Under the pieces are notes generated by a model. It did not search any database, was not told the origin of the DNA, and saw only the letters and a list, made by a program, of their open reading frames with translations. A stretch of 64,000 bases of DNA, taken from NCBI GenBank assembly GCA_004352715.1, contig SCFE01000058.1, positions 1,006,380-1,070,379 of the forward strand. The letters run 5' to 3'. Positions 33,545 to 42,389 of this stretch are shown piece by piece. The position numbers were made by a program, and so were the translations under genes. Each line of letters starts with the position of its first letter. Positions within the stretch are counted from its first letter, which is position 1. Source of the DNA: Hofstenia miamia (lineage: Eukaryota > Xenacoelomorpha > Acoela).

Positions 33545-34603
33545 TTAATAATGATAATTGTTAAATTTAATTTGATCTTCTTTTGGAAAATATAATTGTG
33601 TTGTGTCTTCATTTTTACATAATCTAATGTGATTTTCAAAAGTTGACTTTTTTCTACATTTTAACAAACACTTCTTACAAAAGTATAGTTCATCTTTACT
33701 TAAATCCTTGTATAGTACACATTTCAAGTTTTTTATTAGAACAAAGTGATTTTCATACACCCCCAAATCAATTGCATTTTCATCAGAATAATAAATAGGT
33801 AATACATTATACGAAGTTACCCTCTCTCTCCAAACTTTTAGTTCATAAACATTAACTTTTATTCCATTTTGTTTAATAAATTTTTCAATTCCATTTATTG
33901 TTATTGGAAATGTTATTCCATTTAAATTGTATTTATCTAGATATTTTTCATAAACACATGTTCTATTTTGATTAGTAGAACTAGGGTGTTGTGCTGCAAT
34001 TATTGACCACAAAAAACACTTATCATCATTATTAATAATATTTAAAATTGAAGAAGATTTAATTGGCAATTTAACATATGTTCCACCCCAAGAAATTTTG
34101 TACATTTTAATATTTATGCTATGCACTCCAATGAATACCCAGTTTGATCCTTCTAATTTTTCAAAATCATCAATAATTTCCTTTAATTTTGAGGAAATAT
34201 TAATATTATTTACTTCATTTTTAGCTTTTATTTCTTTCATTTTAAATTGATAAGGAACTATTACATCTTTAAGTGTATCTTCAATACCTTTTGTAAATTT
34301 TAAATAAAATGAAACATTATATTTTAATGGTTGGTTGATTATATTAAAATATTTTATTAATGTTTCTGTAAACAATGTATTAATATCTATAAATGGAATT
34401 AATGTGTCTTTACCCTTAAAATTAACAGTTGCATTAACATAATTTCTATTTATTTTAACTGTTGGAATATATCCATTAATTGTAAAATCATGATTCTTTT
34501 CTACATTTTTTAAATGTTTCTTAGTTTTAATATGTGTATTATAATTTTTCTTAGCAATTGTTAAATTACAAGTTTCACAAGTAATATTTTTTCTTGTTAC
34601 CAT
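33545..34603 (-). CDS. DNA polymerase B N-terminal part, ended by an in-frame stop
   Basis: The 352-residue frame starts at ATG 34,603, preceded by CAATATATATAGAGAG. It opens with a C2H2-like finger (CETCNLTIAKKNYNTH) and closes with a second cysteine cluster (CKKCLLKCRKKSTFENHIRLC, read as two short pieces). Between them lies NNDDKCFLWSIIAAQHP and later ENHFVLIKNL, a Cys...His arrangement like the OTU-type cysteine-protease domain reported at the N-terminus of Polinton polymerases. The stop TAA falls immediately before the ExoI block that continues in the same frame. This looks like one large polymerase gene with a single nonsense codon, not two genes. Confidence 0.85.
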   Translation of the reverse strand: MVTRKNITCETCNLTIAKKNYNTHIKTKKHLKNVEKNHDFTINGYIPTVKINRNYVNATVNFKGKDTLIPFIDINTLFTETLIKYFNIINQPLKYNVSFYLKFTKGIEDTLKDVIVPYQFKMKEIKAKNEVNNINISSKLKEIIDDFEKLEGSNWVFIGVHSINIKMYKISWGGTYVKLPIKSSSILNIINNDDKCFLWSIIAAQHPSSTNQNRTCVYEKYLDKYNLNGITFPITINGIEKFIKQNGIKVNVYELKVWRERVTSYNVLPIYYSDENAIDLGVYENHFVLIKNLKCVLYKDLSKDELYFCKKCLLKCRKKSTFENHIRLCKNEDTTQLYFPKEDQIKFNNYHY

Positions 34604-34649
34604 CTCTCTATATATATTGTCTAGAAAAAATTTTTTAAAAATAATGTTT

Positions 34650-35588
34650 CTATATATTTTTGATTTTTACCCAACTGTTAAATTTATCAGGATATCCTGA
34701 CCACTTAACAAAGGCCATTCCATTCTTTTTTCTTAACACTTTTTCAATTCTAAATATATCTTGATTAGTTTTTTGCAATTCTTCTTCATAAAATGATCCT
34801 TTTATTTCTTCATCAGCTAAATCCTTCAATGTGTATGTTATAGGGTCTGTTAATTTTAATTTATCAATAATAAATATTTCTTCAGTCCAGTTTGGTGTAT
34901 AACCTTTATCAAAAACTTTCCTTTTAAGTTTGCTTATTCTAACTTTATCACCTACTTTAAATTTGAATTTAAGCACTGATTCTTTAGCATCTAGGTTTTC
35001 AATGTCATTGTTCAAATTGTTGTAAACTTCATCTTCATTTTTCTCTTTGGAAGCTTCAATTGGAGTCATTTTTATAGAACTATGTTTTGTATTATTGTAT
35101 TCATTTAATATTTTAGGAAGTATATCCAAATATTGTGTATGATTCTGCTTTGTGAATTCTTTCCACATTTTATTTTTAATTGTCCTATTAAATCTTTCAA
35201 CAATTGAATTCTTCTCAAGATTTTCTGTTGAGTACATCTTTATTTTATATTTGTCACATAGTTCTTGAACATATTTATTATAAAATTCCTTTCCTTTATC
35301 AACCCATAGAAATTTTGGAACTCTAGAGGATGAATGTAATTGATCCTTTAATGCATCTCTAACAGTAGGTCCAGTTTTATCTTTTAGTGGAATAATCCAC
35401 CCATACTTTGAAAATGCATCTACAATCATCAACAAATATTTAAAACCTTTGTTCCATTTACTAAATTTTTGCATATCAACTAAGTCAGCACACCAAATTT
35501 CATCTATATGATTTACAATCACCTGTCTTCTTCTAAAATTTCTTTTAATTGGTTTGTGAAGTTCATTAGCTAAAGTTTCCTTTAATGT
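34650..35588 (-). CDS. Retrovirus-type DDE integrase with chromodomain
   Basis: Inserts the element into host DNA, making the 6-bp duplication. The DDE core starts with ANELHKPIKRNF; catalytic residues are Asp in WCADLVDM, Asp in FLWVDKGKEFY and Glu in NSIVERFNRTIKNKMW. The C-terminus is a chromodomain (FRIEKVLRKKNGMAFVKWSG then YPDKFNSW), which could guide insertion to marked chromatin. The frame is open from 35,588 but contains no ATG before the core; the first possible GTG is at 35,522. It overlaps the last 23 bp of the PLA2 gene in the +1 frame. Start lost, non-AUG start or frameshift coupling are all possible. There is no HHCC finger at the N-terminus. Confidence 0.93.
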   Translation of the reverse strand, partial: TLKETLANELHKPIKRNFRRRQVIVNHIDEIWCADLVDMQKFSKWNKGFKYLLMIVDAFSKYGWIIPLKDKTGPTVRDALKDQLHSSSRVPKFLWVDKGKEFYNKYVQELCDKYKIKMYSTENLEKNSIVERFNRTIKNKMWKEFTKQNHTQYLDILPKILNEYNNTKHSSIKMTPIEASKEKNEDEVYNNLNNDIENLDAKESVLKFKFKVGDKVRISKLKRKVFDKGYTPNWTEEIFIIDKLKLTDPITYTLKDLADEEIKGSFYEEELQKTNQDIFRIEKVLRKKNGMAFVKWSGYPDKFNSWVKIKNI

Positions 35589-36099
35589 TTATATTGGAAA
35601 GCCCTGTTTTCCTTCCCAAACCTAACATATGTTTTGTACCAATAACATTTGAAACTAGCAACTTATCAAATATTTCACGGATATTCTTAGGTTTAACTTT
35701 TCTTAAATTATTCAACATTTGTTTGTCACAGCTAGCTTTCCCCTTTTGACCTTTGTTATAACATATATCATGTTCTCTAGAAATAGCATCAATTTGATTA
35801 TATGGTTGTACATTATTTTTTAATTGTTTCTGTAAAGGATTATATGGTCCAGTATATTTATGATTTGGAAGTGTGAAACCTCCTTTTGGTTTTGGAAGGT
35901 AACCAATTGCTTTATGAATATCAAGACCTTCACCAACTTTACTTCCCTTTCCAACAAATTGTGTCTTTTTACTTCCACAATTGCTACAAATTGATTTCAG
36001 CATATTTCTTCCATTTTTTGTTGTAAGTAATTGTCCTGAGCCTGGAATGGAACCTGTTAATCTTTTTTCTTTAACACAGTAAGTTAAATTAGTTGTCAT
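35566..36099 (-). CDS. DUF5679-phospholipase A2 virion protein, 177 aa
   Basis: Intact, ATG at 36,099. Residues about 5-50 match a small zinc-ribbon-like module seen in many Polinton proteins (TYCVKEKRL, NGRNMLKSICSNCGSKKTQF). One of its usual four cysteines is replaced by Glu (CVKEK for CVKCK). Residues about 75-140 are the parvovirus-VP1-type secreted PLA2 fold: Ca loop YTGPYNPLQ and the catalytic helix IDAISREHDICYNKG, with His-Asp and Tyr present. In parvoviruses this activity opens endosomal membranes during entry, and adintovirus-like elements encode similar domains. It shares a 46-bp divergent promoter region with the ATPase. Confidence 0.88.
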   Translation of the reverse strand: MTTNLTYCVKEKRLTGSIPGSGQLLTTKNGRNMLKSICSNCGSKKTQFVGKGSKVGEGLDIHKAIGYLPKPKGGFTLPNHKYTGPYNPLQKQLKNNVQPYNQIDAISREHDICYNKGQKGKASCDKQMLNNLRKVKPKNIREIFDKLLVSNVIGTKHMLGLGRKTGLSNINIKGNFS

Positions 36100-36145
36100 C
36101 TATAAAATAAGAAGTGAAAAAAATATTTTCTTTTTTCCTTATATA
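36100..36145. promoter_or_regulatory. Divergent promoter between PLA2 and ATPase genes
   Basis: Only 46 bp separate the two start codons. Plus strand: TTTTCTTTTTTCCTTATATA ends right at the ATPase ATG. Minus strand: TTCTTATTTTATAG precedes the PLA2 ATG. Similar pyrimidine tract plus TATATA arrangements occur before most other genes of the element. Confidence 0.55.
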
Positions 36146-36781
36146 ATGAAGATTATTAATTATGATACTCCAACAGTGAAAAATGACAAATCACCAGTAG
36201 ATTTCTTACCAGAAGACTTTAGAATGCTTATATGTGGAAAATCAGGATGTGGAAAAACTAATTTATTAATGGATATGATTTTAAGACCTCTTATATATTA
36301 TGATAAATTATACATCTATACACCAAATTTTCATCAAGAAAAAATACAAAATCTAATTAAGATAATGAAAAGAATATCAGATAAAGTAGGTTATAATGTT
36401 TTAGAAATATTACCTGAAGAATTTCTAAAAAACACTAATGAATATTCAACAACCAGAGGTAGAAAAGTAGTTATCTTTGATGACCTTGTAAATGCCCCAG
36501 AAAAGACACAGAATAAAATTGCAAATCATTTCACTGATGGTCGTCATCAGAATATATCAGCAATATATATTTCACAATCATATTACAATGTTCCAAAGAA
36601 AATAAGGACAAATTGTACACACATGGTTTTATACACTCCTGTTGATAATCGTGATAAAAATTCAATTGCTAAGGATAATTCCTTTAATCCAGACCTTTTT
36701 GAAAGTTTGTCTAATTATGACTTTCTTTTTGTGAACAAAGAAAAGAAGACAGTACATAAAAATTTTAATGAAACTTTGTAA
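36146..36781 (+). CDS. FtsK/HerA-type genome-packaging ATPase, 211 aa
   Basis: Pumps the genome into the capsid in Polintons and related double-jelly-roll viruses. Walker A is CGKSGCGKTN at residues 30-39; Walker B is KVVIFDDL at 107-114, with tandem Asp; a sensor-like SAIYISQSYYNVPKKIRTN segment follows at about residues 140-160, with the Gln and Arg expected of this family. Length (211) is normal for the family and the frame is intact. The start follows directly on CCTTATATA. It is the first gene of the rightward arm, followed after 165 bp by the coiled-coil protein. Confidence 0.94.
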   Translation: MKIINYDTPTVKNDKSPVDFLPEDFRMLICGKSGCGKTNLLMDMILRPLIYYDKLYIYTPNFHQEKIQNLIKIMKRISDKVGYNVLEILPEEFLKNTNEYSTTRGRKVVIFDDLVNAPEKTQNKIANHFTDGRHQNISAIYISQSYYNVPKKIRTNCTHMVLYTPVDNRDKNSIAKDNSFNPDLFESLSNYDFLFVNKEKKTVHKNFNETL

Positions 36782-36946
36782 TGAGCACACAGCAAAGTGT
36801 CCTTTATTTTAGGAGTTAAGGGACAACATGTCCTGTATTGCATTAGCAAAGGGACAACATGTCCTTTAAGGGAAGGTCCCTTTCCAGAAAAAAGATTTTC
36901 TTTTTTCCTTTGCATGAAAAATATTTTCTAAAATAATTATATAACA
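36782..36946 (+). promoter_or_regulatory. Intergenic hairpin pair and promoter-like tract
   Basis: GGACAACATGTCC occurs at 36,821-36,833 and again at 36,852-36,864, each a 5-bp stem with an ACA loop; the second extends outward with AAAG/CTTT. A third inverted repeat, AAGGGA-agg-TCCCTT, follows near 36,870. Then come TTTTCTTTTTTCC and ATTATATAACA before the next ATG. The hairpins could end the ATPase transcript or bind a regulator; this is inference. Confidence 0.5.
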
Positions 36947-38384
36947 ATGGATTATGATGAATATAGAAAACTAGTAAATCTTGAAGATGAAGTTAGTAAG
37001 CAAGAAAAAAAGCTTTTACAACAAAAACGTGACTACATTAACCAACAAAATGAAGTTCAGTACAACTTACAAGAAACATACAAACCTATTACAAAAACTA
37101 TTTCAGATCAAGGAGATCTGTTAAAAGATCAAACAAATGTCATTAAAGAAAATCTAAGGGATCAAACAAATGAATTAGTTCAAATGAGAAAAAATCAAAG
37201 ACAGTTACAAGATGCAATAGAGGATTGGAAGCCATATAATCTTAATAATCTACAACAGTTAGAAGATGAAAGTTCTCTTGGAGATGAGAGTTCTCTTGGA
37301 GAAGCAGGAGCAAAGGCTCCACAAATTGAAACCAATTTTGATATANTTACAAGATGCAATAGAGGATTGGAAGCCATATAATCTTAATAATCTACAACAG
37401 TTAGAAGATGAAAGTTCTTTCAGAGATGAGAGTTCTCTTGGAGAAGTAGGAGCAAAGGCTCCACAAATTGAAACCAATTTTGATATAAATGTTCTAAATA
37501 AATATAGCTTAATTTTACCAAATGAACTTAAAACAACTAATAATACAGAAAAAGATGAAATAATTAAGAATATAGATAATATTATAAAAGTTAATGGTGG
37601 AAAAAAGACAAGTTTAACCAAAGCAAATAAAATATTGGAAAAGAAATATCATGAGTTAAAAGGTAAAATTGATGAAGTTGAAATGCATAAAGTGGAAGAA
37701 AAAACAAATTTAACAAATGATGAGTAAGCATATTATGATAAAATTATTTATGACTATAATGAAGTTGTTGATAAACATAACGAAAATAATGACAAATATG
37801 ATAAATTAGAAAATGATAGAAAAGAATTAGATAAATACAGACATTTTATAAATTTATCTATGGATGGAAATATCCAAGGAAAAGGACTTAAGAAAAACAA
37901 AAGTTTCCTACAAAGAGAAGAAGTCTTTCCCCCTTAAAGTTGATGACAATATGTTTGGGCTTACATTTATAGATTTGGATAAATTTTATAGAGAATATAT
38001 TTTGGAAGCTTACTATGTACATCAAAATGGTATGCCTTATGGAAAACCAATTATTTCTGAACCAATTGATCAATCCTTCATAGATCTTTTAACAAAGAGA
38101 TATAATAAAAAACAAGATAAATACACTGAAAAGTCTAAGAGAGTATTTAGGAATCTGGTAAAACTAGCTGGAGTTACAGGTAATCGCAAAAATCAAAAAG
38201 TTAAAAAGATAATTAAGGGTCAAAGTGTTTTCTACTACAATGATCCTTCACAATTAATGGATCGCTTAGAATTACTTACTTCTTCTAAGAATGCTGGAAA
38301 TGATAGTGCTCAAATTTATAATGAAATTATTCAGTTAATTGATGAATTAGTAAGATTGAAAGCTATTACTAAAGATGATGTTAA
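36947..38384 (+). pseudogene. Coiled-coil Polinton protein with conserved C-terminal domain, broken
   Basis: Starts ATG at 36,947 with about 90 residues of Gln/Lys/Glu-rich coiled coil (KLVNLEDEVSKQEKKLLQQK onward), then acidic Ser-Leu-Gly-Asp-Glu repeats. A single n at 37,346 creates an artificial 141-bp duplication. Downstream are a TAA at about 37,725, a reopened frame to about 37,937, and a shift to the frame covering 37,864-38,384. That last part (FGLTFIDLDKFYREYIL, DPSQLMDRLELLTSSKNAGN, IIQLIDELVRLKAITK) looks like a conserved globular domain of Maverick hypothetical proteins. The end is lost in an N gap. Likely a virion or scaffold protein; function unknown. Confidence 0.7.
37205..37487 (+). 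repeat. 141-bp duplication across a single n (assembly join)
   Basis: 37,205-37,345 is repeated at 37,347-37,487 with a few differences around GGAGATGAGAG and GAAGCAGG. The differences suggest that two Polinton copies or haplotypes were joined here. Confidence 0.75.
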
Positions 38385-39025
38385 NNNNNNNNNNNNNNNN
38401 NNNNNNNNNNNNNNNNNNNNNNNNNNNNNNNNNNNNNNNNNNNNNNNNNNNNNNNNNNNNNNNNNNNNNNNNNNNNNNNNNNNNNNNNNNNNNNNNNNNN
38501 NNNNNNNNNNNNNNNNNNNNNNNNNNNNNNNNNNNNNNNNNNNNNNNNNNNNNNNNNNNNNNNNNNNNNNNNNNNNNNNNNNNNNNNNNNNNNNNNNNNN
38601 NNNNNNNNNNNNNNNNNNNNNNNNNNNNNNNNNNNNNNNNNNNNNNNNNNNNNNNNNNNNNNNNNNNNNNNNNNNNNNNNNNNNNNNNNNNNNNNNNNNN
38701 NNNNNNNNNNNNNNNNNNNNNNNNNNNNNNNNNNNNNNNNNNNNNNNNNNNNNNNNNNNNNNNNNNNNNNNNNNNNNNNNNNNNNNNNNNNNNNNNNNNN
38801 NNNNNNNNNNNNNNNNNNNNNNNNNNNNNNNNNNNNNNNNNNNNNNNNNNNNNNNNNNNNNNNNNNNNNNNNNNNNNNNNNNNNNNNNNNNNNNNNNNNN
38901 NNNNNNNNNNNNNNNNNNNNNNNNNNNNNNNNNNNNNNNNNNNNNNNNNNNNNNNNNNNNNNNNNNNNNNNNNNNNNNNNNNNNNNNNNNNNNNNNNNNN
39001 NNNNNNNNNNNNNNNNNNNNNNNNN
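38385..39025. other. Assembly gap (641 N)
   Basis: Sized gap. It hides the end of the coiled-coil gene and perhaps a small gene. No penton/minor capsid gene was recognised elsewhere; the gap is short for a whole one. Confidence 0.99.
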
Positions 39026-39065
39026 CTTTCCTAGGAAAAAGACTTTCTTTTTTCCTTATATAGAT

Positions 39066-39377
39066 ATGACTAAATATAAGAAAACTTACGAAAACTATTT
39101 AAGAGTTAATTTTGATAACACACAGGTAGAGAATACTCCCCCTTTAAGGGAAACAAATTTTAAGGGAAGGCCCTCTTCCCAGAAAAATAATTTTTCTTTT
39201 ACCACTGGGAAAGGAACTTCAATTAACACACAAGTAACAAGCAATAATAAAAAGTTAGAAACACCAAAAATAAATGAACAAAAGGGAATGGAGATACAAA
39301 TGTTATTAAGAAAGTTTTCCAAGAATGAGCCCCAGAAGTTTGACAATATAAGGACACGATTTTTAAAACTATTGTAA
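39066..39377 (+). CDS. Small Polinton protein, 103 aa, unknown
   Basis: ATG at 39,066 preceded by TTTCTTTTTTCCTTATATAGAT, the promoter-like motif of the element. The product is basic and Asn/Thr/Lys-rich, mostly disordered, with a short helical C-terminus (KGMEIQMLLRKFSKNE). No family is recognised. It lies 56 bp before the capsid gene on the same strand, so a small virion or assembly role is possible. The codon usage is AT-rich like its neighbours. Confidence 0.6.
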   Translation: MTKYKKTYENYLRVNFDNTQVENTPPLRETNFKGRPSSQKNNFSFTTGKGTSINTQVTSNNKKLETPKINEQKGMEIQMLLRKFSKNEPQKFDNIRTRFLKLL

Positions 39378-39433
39378 CTTAATTTCACATGGAAAATGCT
39401 TTTCTTTTTTTCTTTTTCCTTTATATAGTATAA

Positions 39434-40897
39434 ATGACTGACTTCAGAAATCCAACAATTCTAGAAAGAAATGAATACATTAGATTTGATCTCCAGACTC
39501 CAATAATAATTCCTGCAGCAGGTAATATTCAAAATAAAACAATTATAAGTTTACAGTTGATAATTCTACAGATATAATACCTTATGATTGGTTTAATGCT
39601 TATATAGATGTGAAATTTAAAATAGTTAAACTTGATAACACAGGATTTGTTACAGCAGATAATGTTACCATTAGTGGTGATGTCTACTCACTTTTTAACA
39701 GAGTATTTGTTGAATACAATAATACTACTACTACAAATCTTACTAAATTTTTCAAAAGTTGCCCATTTACACAACATTCTTGAGTATTCAGCAAAATGAA
39801 TTCTTCTATAAGGACAATAATGATAAGATAGAACTTCTAAAAGATGGAAATGAAATTAATACAATTTTTTATCTCAGTAAAGTTGATTTTTTCAGAGGTC
39901 TAAAACATAGTATCTTACCTGCAGGTAAGGTTCAAATAAATCTTGAATTAGCAAAAGATGATAATGTAATATTTAATCCAGCAGGAAATGGAAAACTAGT
40001 TGTCACTCAATTACGTCTCTTTGTACCACAATTAGCATTCAATCCTAGTGGACGGAAGATGTATTTGAATAGTTTTATAAATAATAAATGGGTGTATATA
40101 AGAAACACATTAGAGGAATCTAATCCTATAAATCAACAATCAGGCATATTTAGAATAAGTAATTCAATACAAAAACCTAGATATGTTTTCATCTATACCA
40201 TCACTGAAAATAAAATTAATAATCAAGGCACAGATGAATTTNAATATTTAATCCAGCAGGAAATGGAAAACTAGTTGTCACTCAATTACGTCTCTTTGTA
40301 CCACAATTAGCATTCAATCCTAGTGGACGGAAGATGTATTTGAATAGTTTTATAAATAATAAATGGGTGTATATAAGAAACACATTAGAGGAATCTAATC
40401 CTATAAATCAACAATCAGGCATATTTAGAATAAGTAATTCAATACAAAAACCTAGATATGTTTTCATCTATACCATCACTGAAAATAAAATTAATAATCA
40501 AGGCACAGATGAATTTCATTTTGATACCTTTAATTCTACTGAAATTTCTTCATGTCAGTTAGAATTAGGAAACGATAATTTTTATCCACAAGTAGAGATT
40601 CATCCAACTAGTGAATTTCCAAGGCTATATACAGAATTTGTACGATATAATGATGGTGTTAATGACTTTTCAACAGGTACATTTATCAAACCTTCTGATT
40701 TTAAGGAAAAATATGGAATAATTGTATTTGATTTATCTAAACAAAAAGATACATCTCGAAATGCTATCAATGAAATTAGATTTCGATATACTTTACAAGG
40801 TGCTCCTGCAGATCCATTTAAATTCTATGCGTTGATTATGTATGAACAAGACATATCTGTAAATACAATATCAAATAGAACAACTTTAACATTTTAA
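39434..40897 (+). pseudogene. Major capsid (hexon-like) protein, frameshifted and duplicated by assembly
   Basis: Begins ATG at 39,434 after TTTCCTTTATATAGTATAA. N-terminal segment RNPTILERNEYIRFDLQTP, then beta-rich sequence typical of a double-jelly-roll capsid protein: FNAYIDVKFKIVKLDN, YSLFNRVFVEYN, FFRGLKHSILPAGKVQINLE, VVTQLRLFVPQLAF, and a C-terminus rich in Tyr/Phe strands (EIRFRYTLQGAPADPFKFYA). Total length, about 400 residues once the artificial repeat is ignored, suits the compact hexons of adintovirus-like elements, but a single-jelly-roll penton cannot be excluded. Frameshifts lie near 39,550 and 39,760-39,795. The single n at 40,242 repeats 274 bp (39,968-40,241 and 40,243-40,516). 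Confidence 0.75.
39968..40516 (+). repeat. 274-bp duplication across a single n (assembly join)
   Basis: 39,968-40,241 recurs as 40,243-40,516, separated by one n. It is inside the capsid gene and is not a real protein repeat. Confidence 0.85.
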
Positions 40898-40934
40898 GGA
40901 AAAATAATTATGGAATTGGTGTATTTACAAAAAA

Positions 40935-41161
40935 AAGAATGTCGACCAAAAACATATAGGTGCATAGTTAAAAAGGGGGTATAATTGAATAATTATTTTC
41001 ATAGGTATGGCTGTAGTTTTTTTACCCCCTGGCCGTAAAAGCCTGAATTTCGAAAAAACACCTTTTTTCTTATCAAAATCAATATAAAAGTGTAAAAAGT
41101 TATTGAAAACTGATTATTGTTAGAAACCTACATATATACTACCCTGCTATTCTTTACTACT
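40935..41161 (-). repeat. Inner Polinton right terminal inverted repeat (copy C)
   Basis: Inverse orientation relative to copy B. It ends CTTTACTACT at 41,161, matching the AGTAGTAAAG start of the family, and begins within 40 bp of the capsid stop codon. It shares specific variants with copy B (see that entry). Confidence 0.85.
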
Positions 41162-41650
41162 ATAATGATAATAATAATAAGCTAGAGTCTTGAGGAAAGC
41201 TCTCAGACAGACTCCCTGGGAACTGGTGAGTTCCCTGAGCTAAGATGGATACCAGCATGAAGCTGTGAGAAGAAATGAAATGATAAGGATCATGAACTTT
41301 ATTTAGCAATAAATTAAAAAATAATGTAAAAATAAATATTTACAGATAGAATACAAAAATTACTACTCAGTTTTGAAAAGTAAGCAATCTTTTGGAAGAC
41401 CCTAGTTTGTATTGAGAGGCAAAGAGGTTTTCCTTGGGCAATTAAATTGGGGGAGTCTCTAATTGTTTTATCTAATCTATTCCACAATTTGCAAGTCTGT
41501 ACTACAAAGGAGTTTTGGAAATTTTAGCAATTAATTTTTTCATTAAGTATGTTTATGTAAGCAATTACAATCATATTTTGATAATAATAAACTCATTGCA
41601 CTGCATCAATTTGGATTTAGAAGTTCTAGGTCCACAACTGATGCACTATC
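41162..41650 (-). mobile_element. LINE 3' end with (TAA)n tail, plus opposite-strand RT scrap
   Basis: Minus-strand sequence at about 41,530-41,370 reads VVQTCKLWNRLDKTIRDSPN then LIAQGKPLCLS, the C-terminal tail of a jockey/CR1-type ORF2. It runs to a (TTA/TCA)n tail that touches the Polinton terminus. At 41,590-41,650 the plus strand reads LHQFGFRSSRSTTDALSQ, an RT block from another copy. It is a 5'-truncated, inactive copy inserted at the end of the inner element or forming its flank. Confidence 0.7.
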
Positions 41651-41915
41651 CCAAATAACAATTTTGGTTGTTTTTACGTTGTTTATGGTTGTTTCATACT
41701 TTTGGTTGTTGCAGCAACCATTAACATCATAATAACAACCATTAATACTAATTTGAGCAACTAAAAATGTGATAATTTAAGATTCAAGCAGATGATTGCA
41801 AATAGAACTCACTTCATCATTTTGATTACTAGATCATTTTTATGTAAAGAACAGAATTGCAAAAAGCTTTTTTGAAATATTAAATTTGTGAAAAATTATA
41901 ATATACTTGGTAAGC
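41651..41915. other. Short inverted TGGTTGTT/AACAACCA region
   Basis: TGGTTGTT occurs several times at 41,665-41,720 and AACAACCA/CAACCATTA follows at about 41,715-41,745, giving a hairpin around TTGCAG. No coding capacity. It may be a degenerate MITE. It ends at the contig join (n at 41,916). Confidence 0.35.
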
Positions 41916-41916
41916 N

Positions 41917-42140
41917 CAGGTACATTTATCAAGCCTTCTGATTTTAAGGAGAAATATGGAATAATTGTATTTGATTTATCTAAGCAAAAAGATACATCTC
42001 GAAATGCTATCAATGAAATTAGATTTCGATATACTTTACAAGGTGCTCCTGCAGATCCATTTAAATTCTATGCGTTGATTATGTACGAACAAGACATATC
42101 TGTAAATACAACATCCAATCGAACTACTTTAACATTTTAA
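41917..42140 (+). pseudogene. Capsid protein C-terminal fragment, second Polinton copy
   Basis: Repeats the last 74 codons of the capsid gene (compare 40,676-40,897) with scattered substitutions, for example TCAAG for TCAAA and AACATCC for AATATCA. The reading frame is kept to the stop. It is followed by the TTTTCTTTTTTCTTTAATG tract and copy D of the terminal repeat, so it is the right end of the outer Polinton. The rest of that copy is absent or in gaps. Confidence 0.9.
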
Positions 42141-42223
42141 GGAAAATAATTTTGGAAAAGTATTTTCTTTTTTCTTTAATGTAATGCTAAAATTTTTAAT
42201 GAGACCTGTACCTGTTGATCTGA

Positions 42224-42389
42224 CGTGAAACAGTATGGCCGCAGTTTTTTTGACCCATGGCTGTAAAATCCAGAATTTCTAAAAAACACCTTTTTTCTTA
42301 TCAAAATCAATAGAAAAGTGTAAAAAGTCATTGAAAAATGATTATTATTAGAAACACGTATATACACAACCCTGCTATTCTTTACTACT
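42224..42389 (-). repeat. Outer Polinton right terminal inverted repeat (copy D)
   Basis: Inverse of copy A (22,940-23,104 part) with few differences. Ends ...CTTTACTACT at 42,389 and is followed at once by the GTAGTT duplication and gypsy sequence. Confidence 0.92.

Noticed and set aside
37864-39063. Penton/minor capsid gene in the coiled-coil region
   Set aside because: The visible sequence is helical without jelly-roll-like strands; the rest is N. No penton could be identified in the window.
39759-40897. Internal repeat within the capsid protein as a real domain duplication
   Set aside because: The repeat is exact and separated by a single n, so it is an assembly join.
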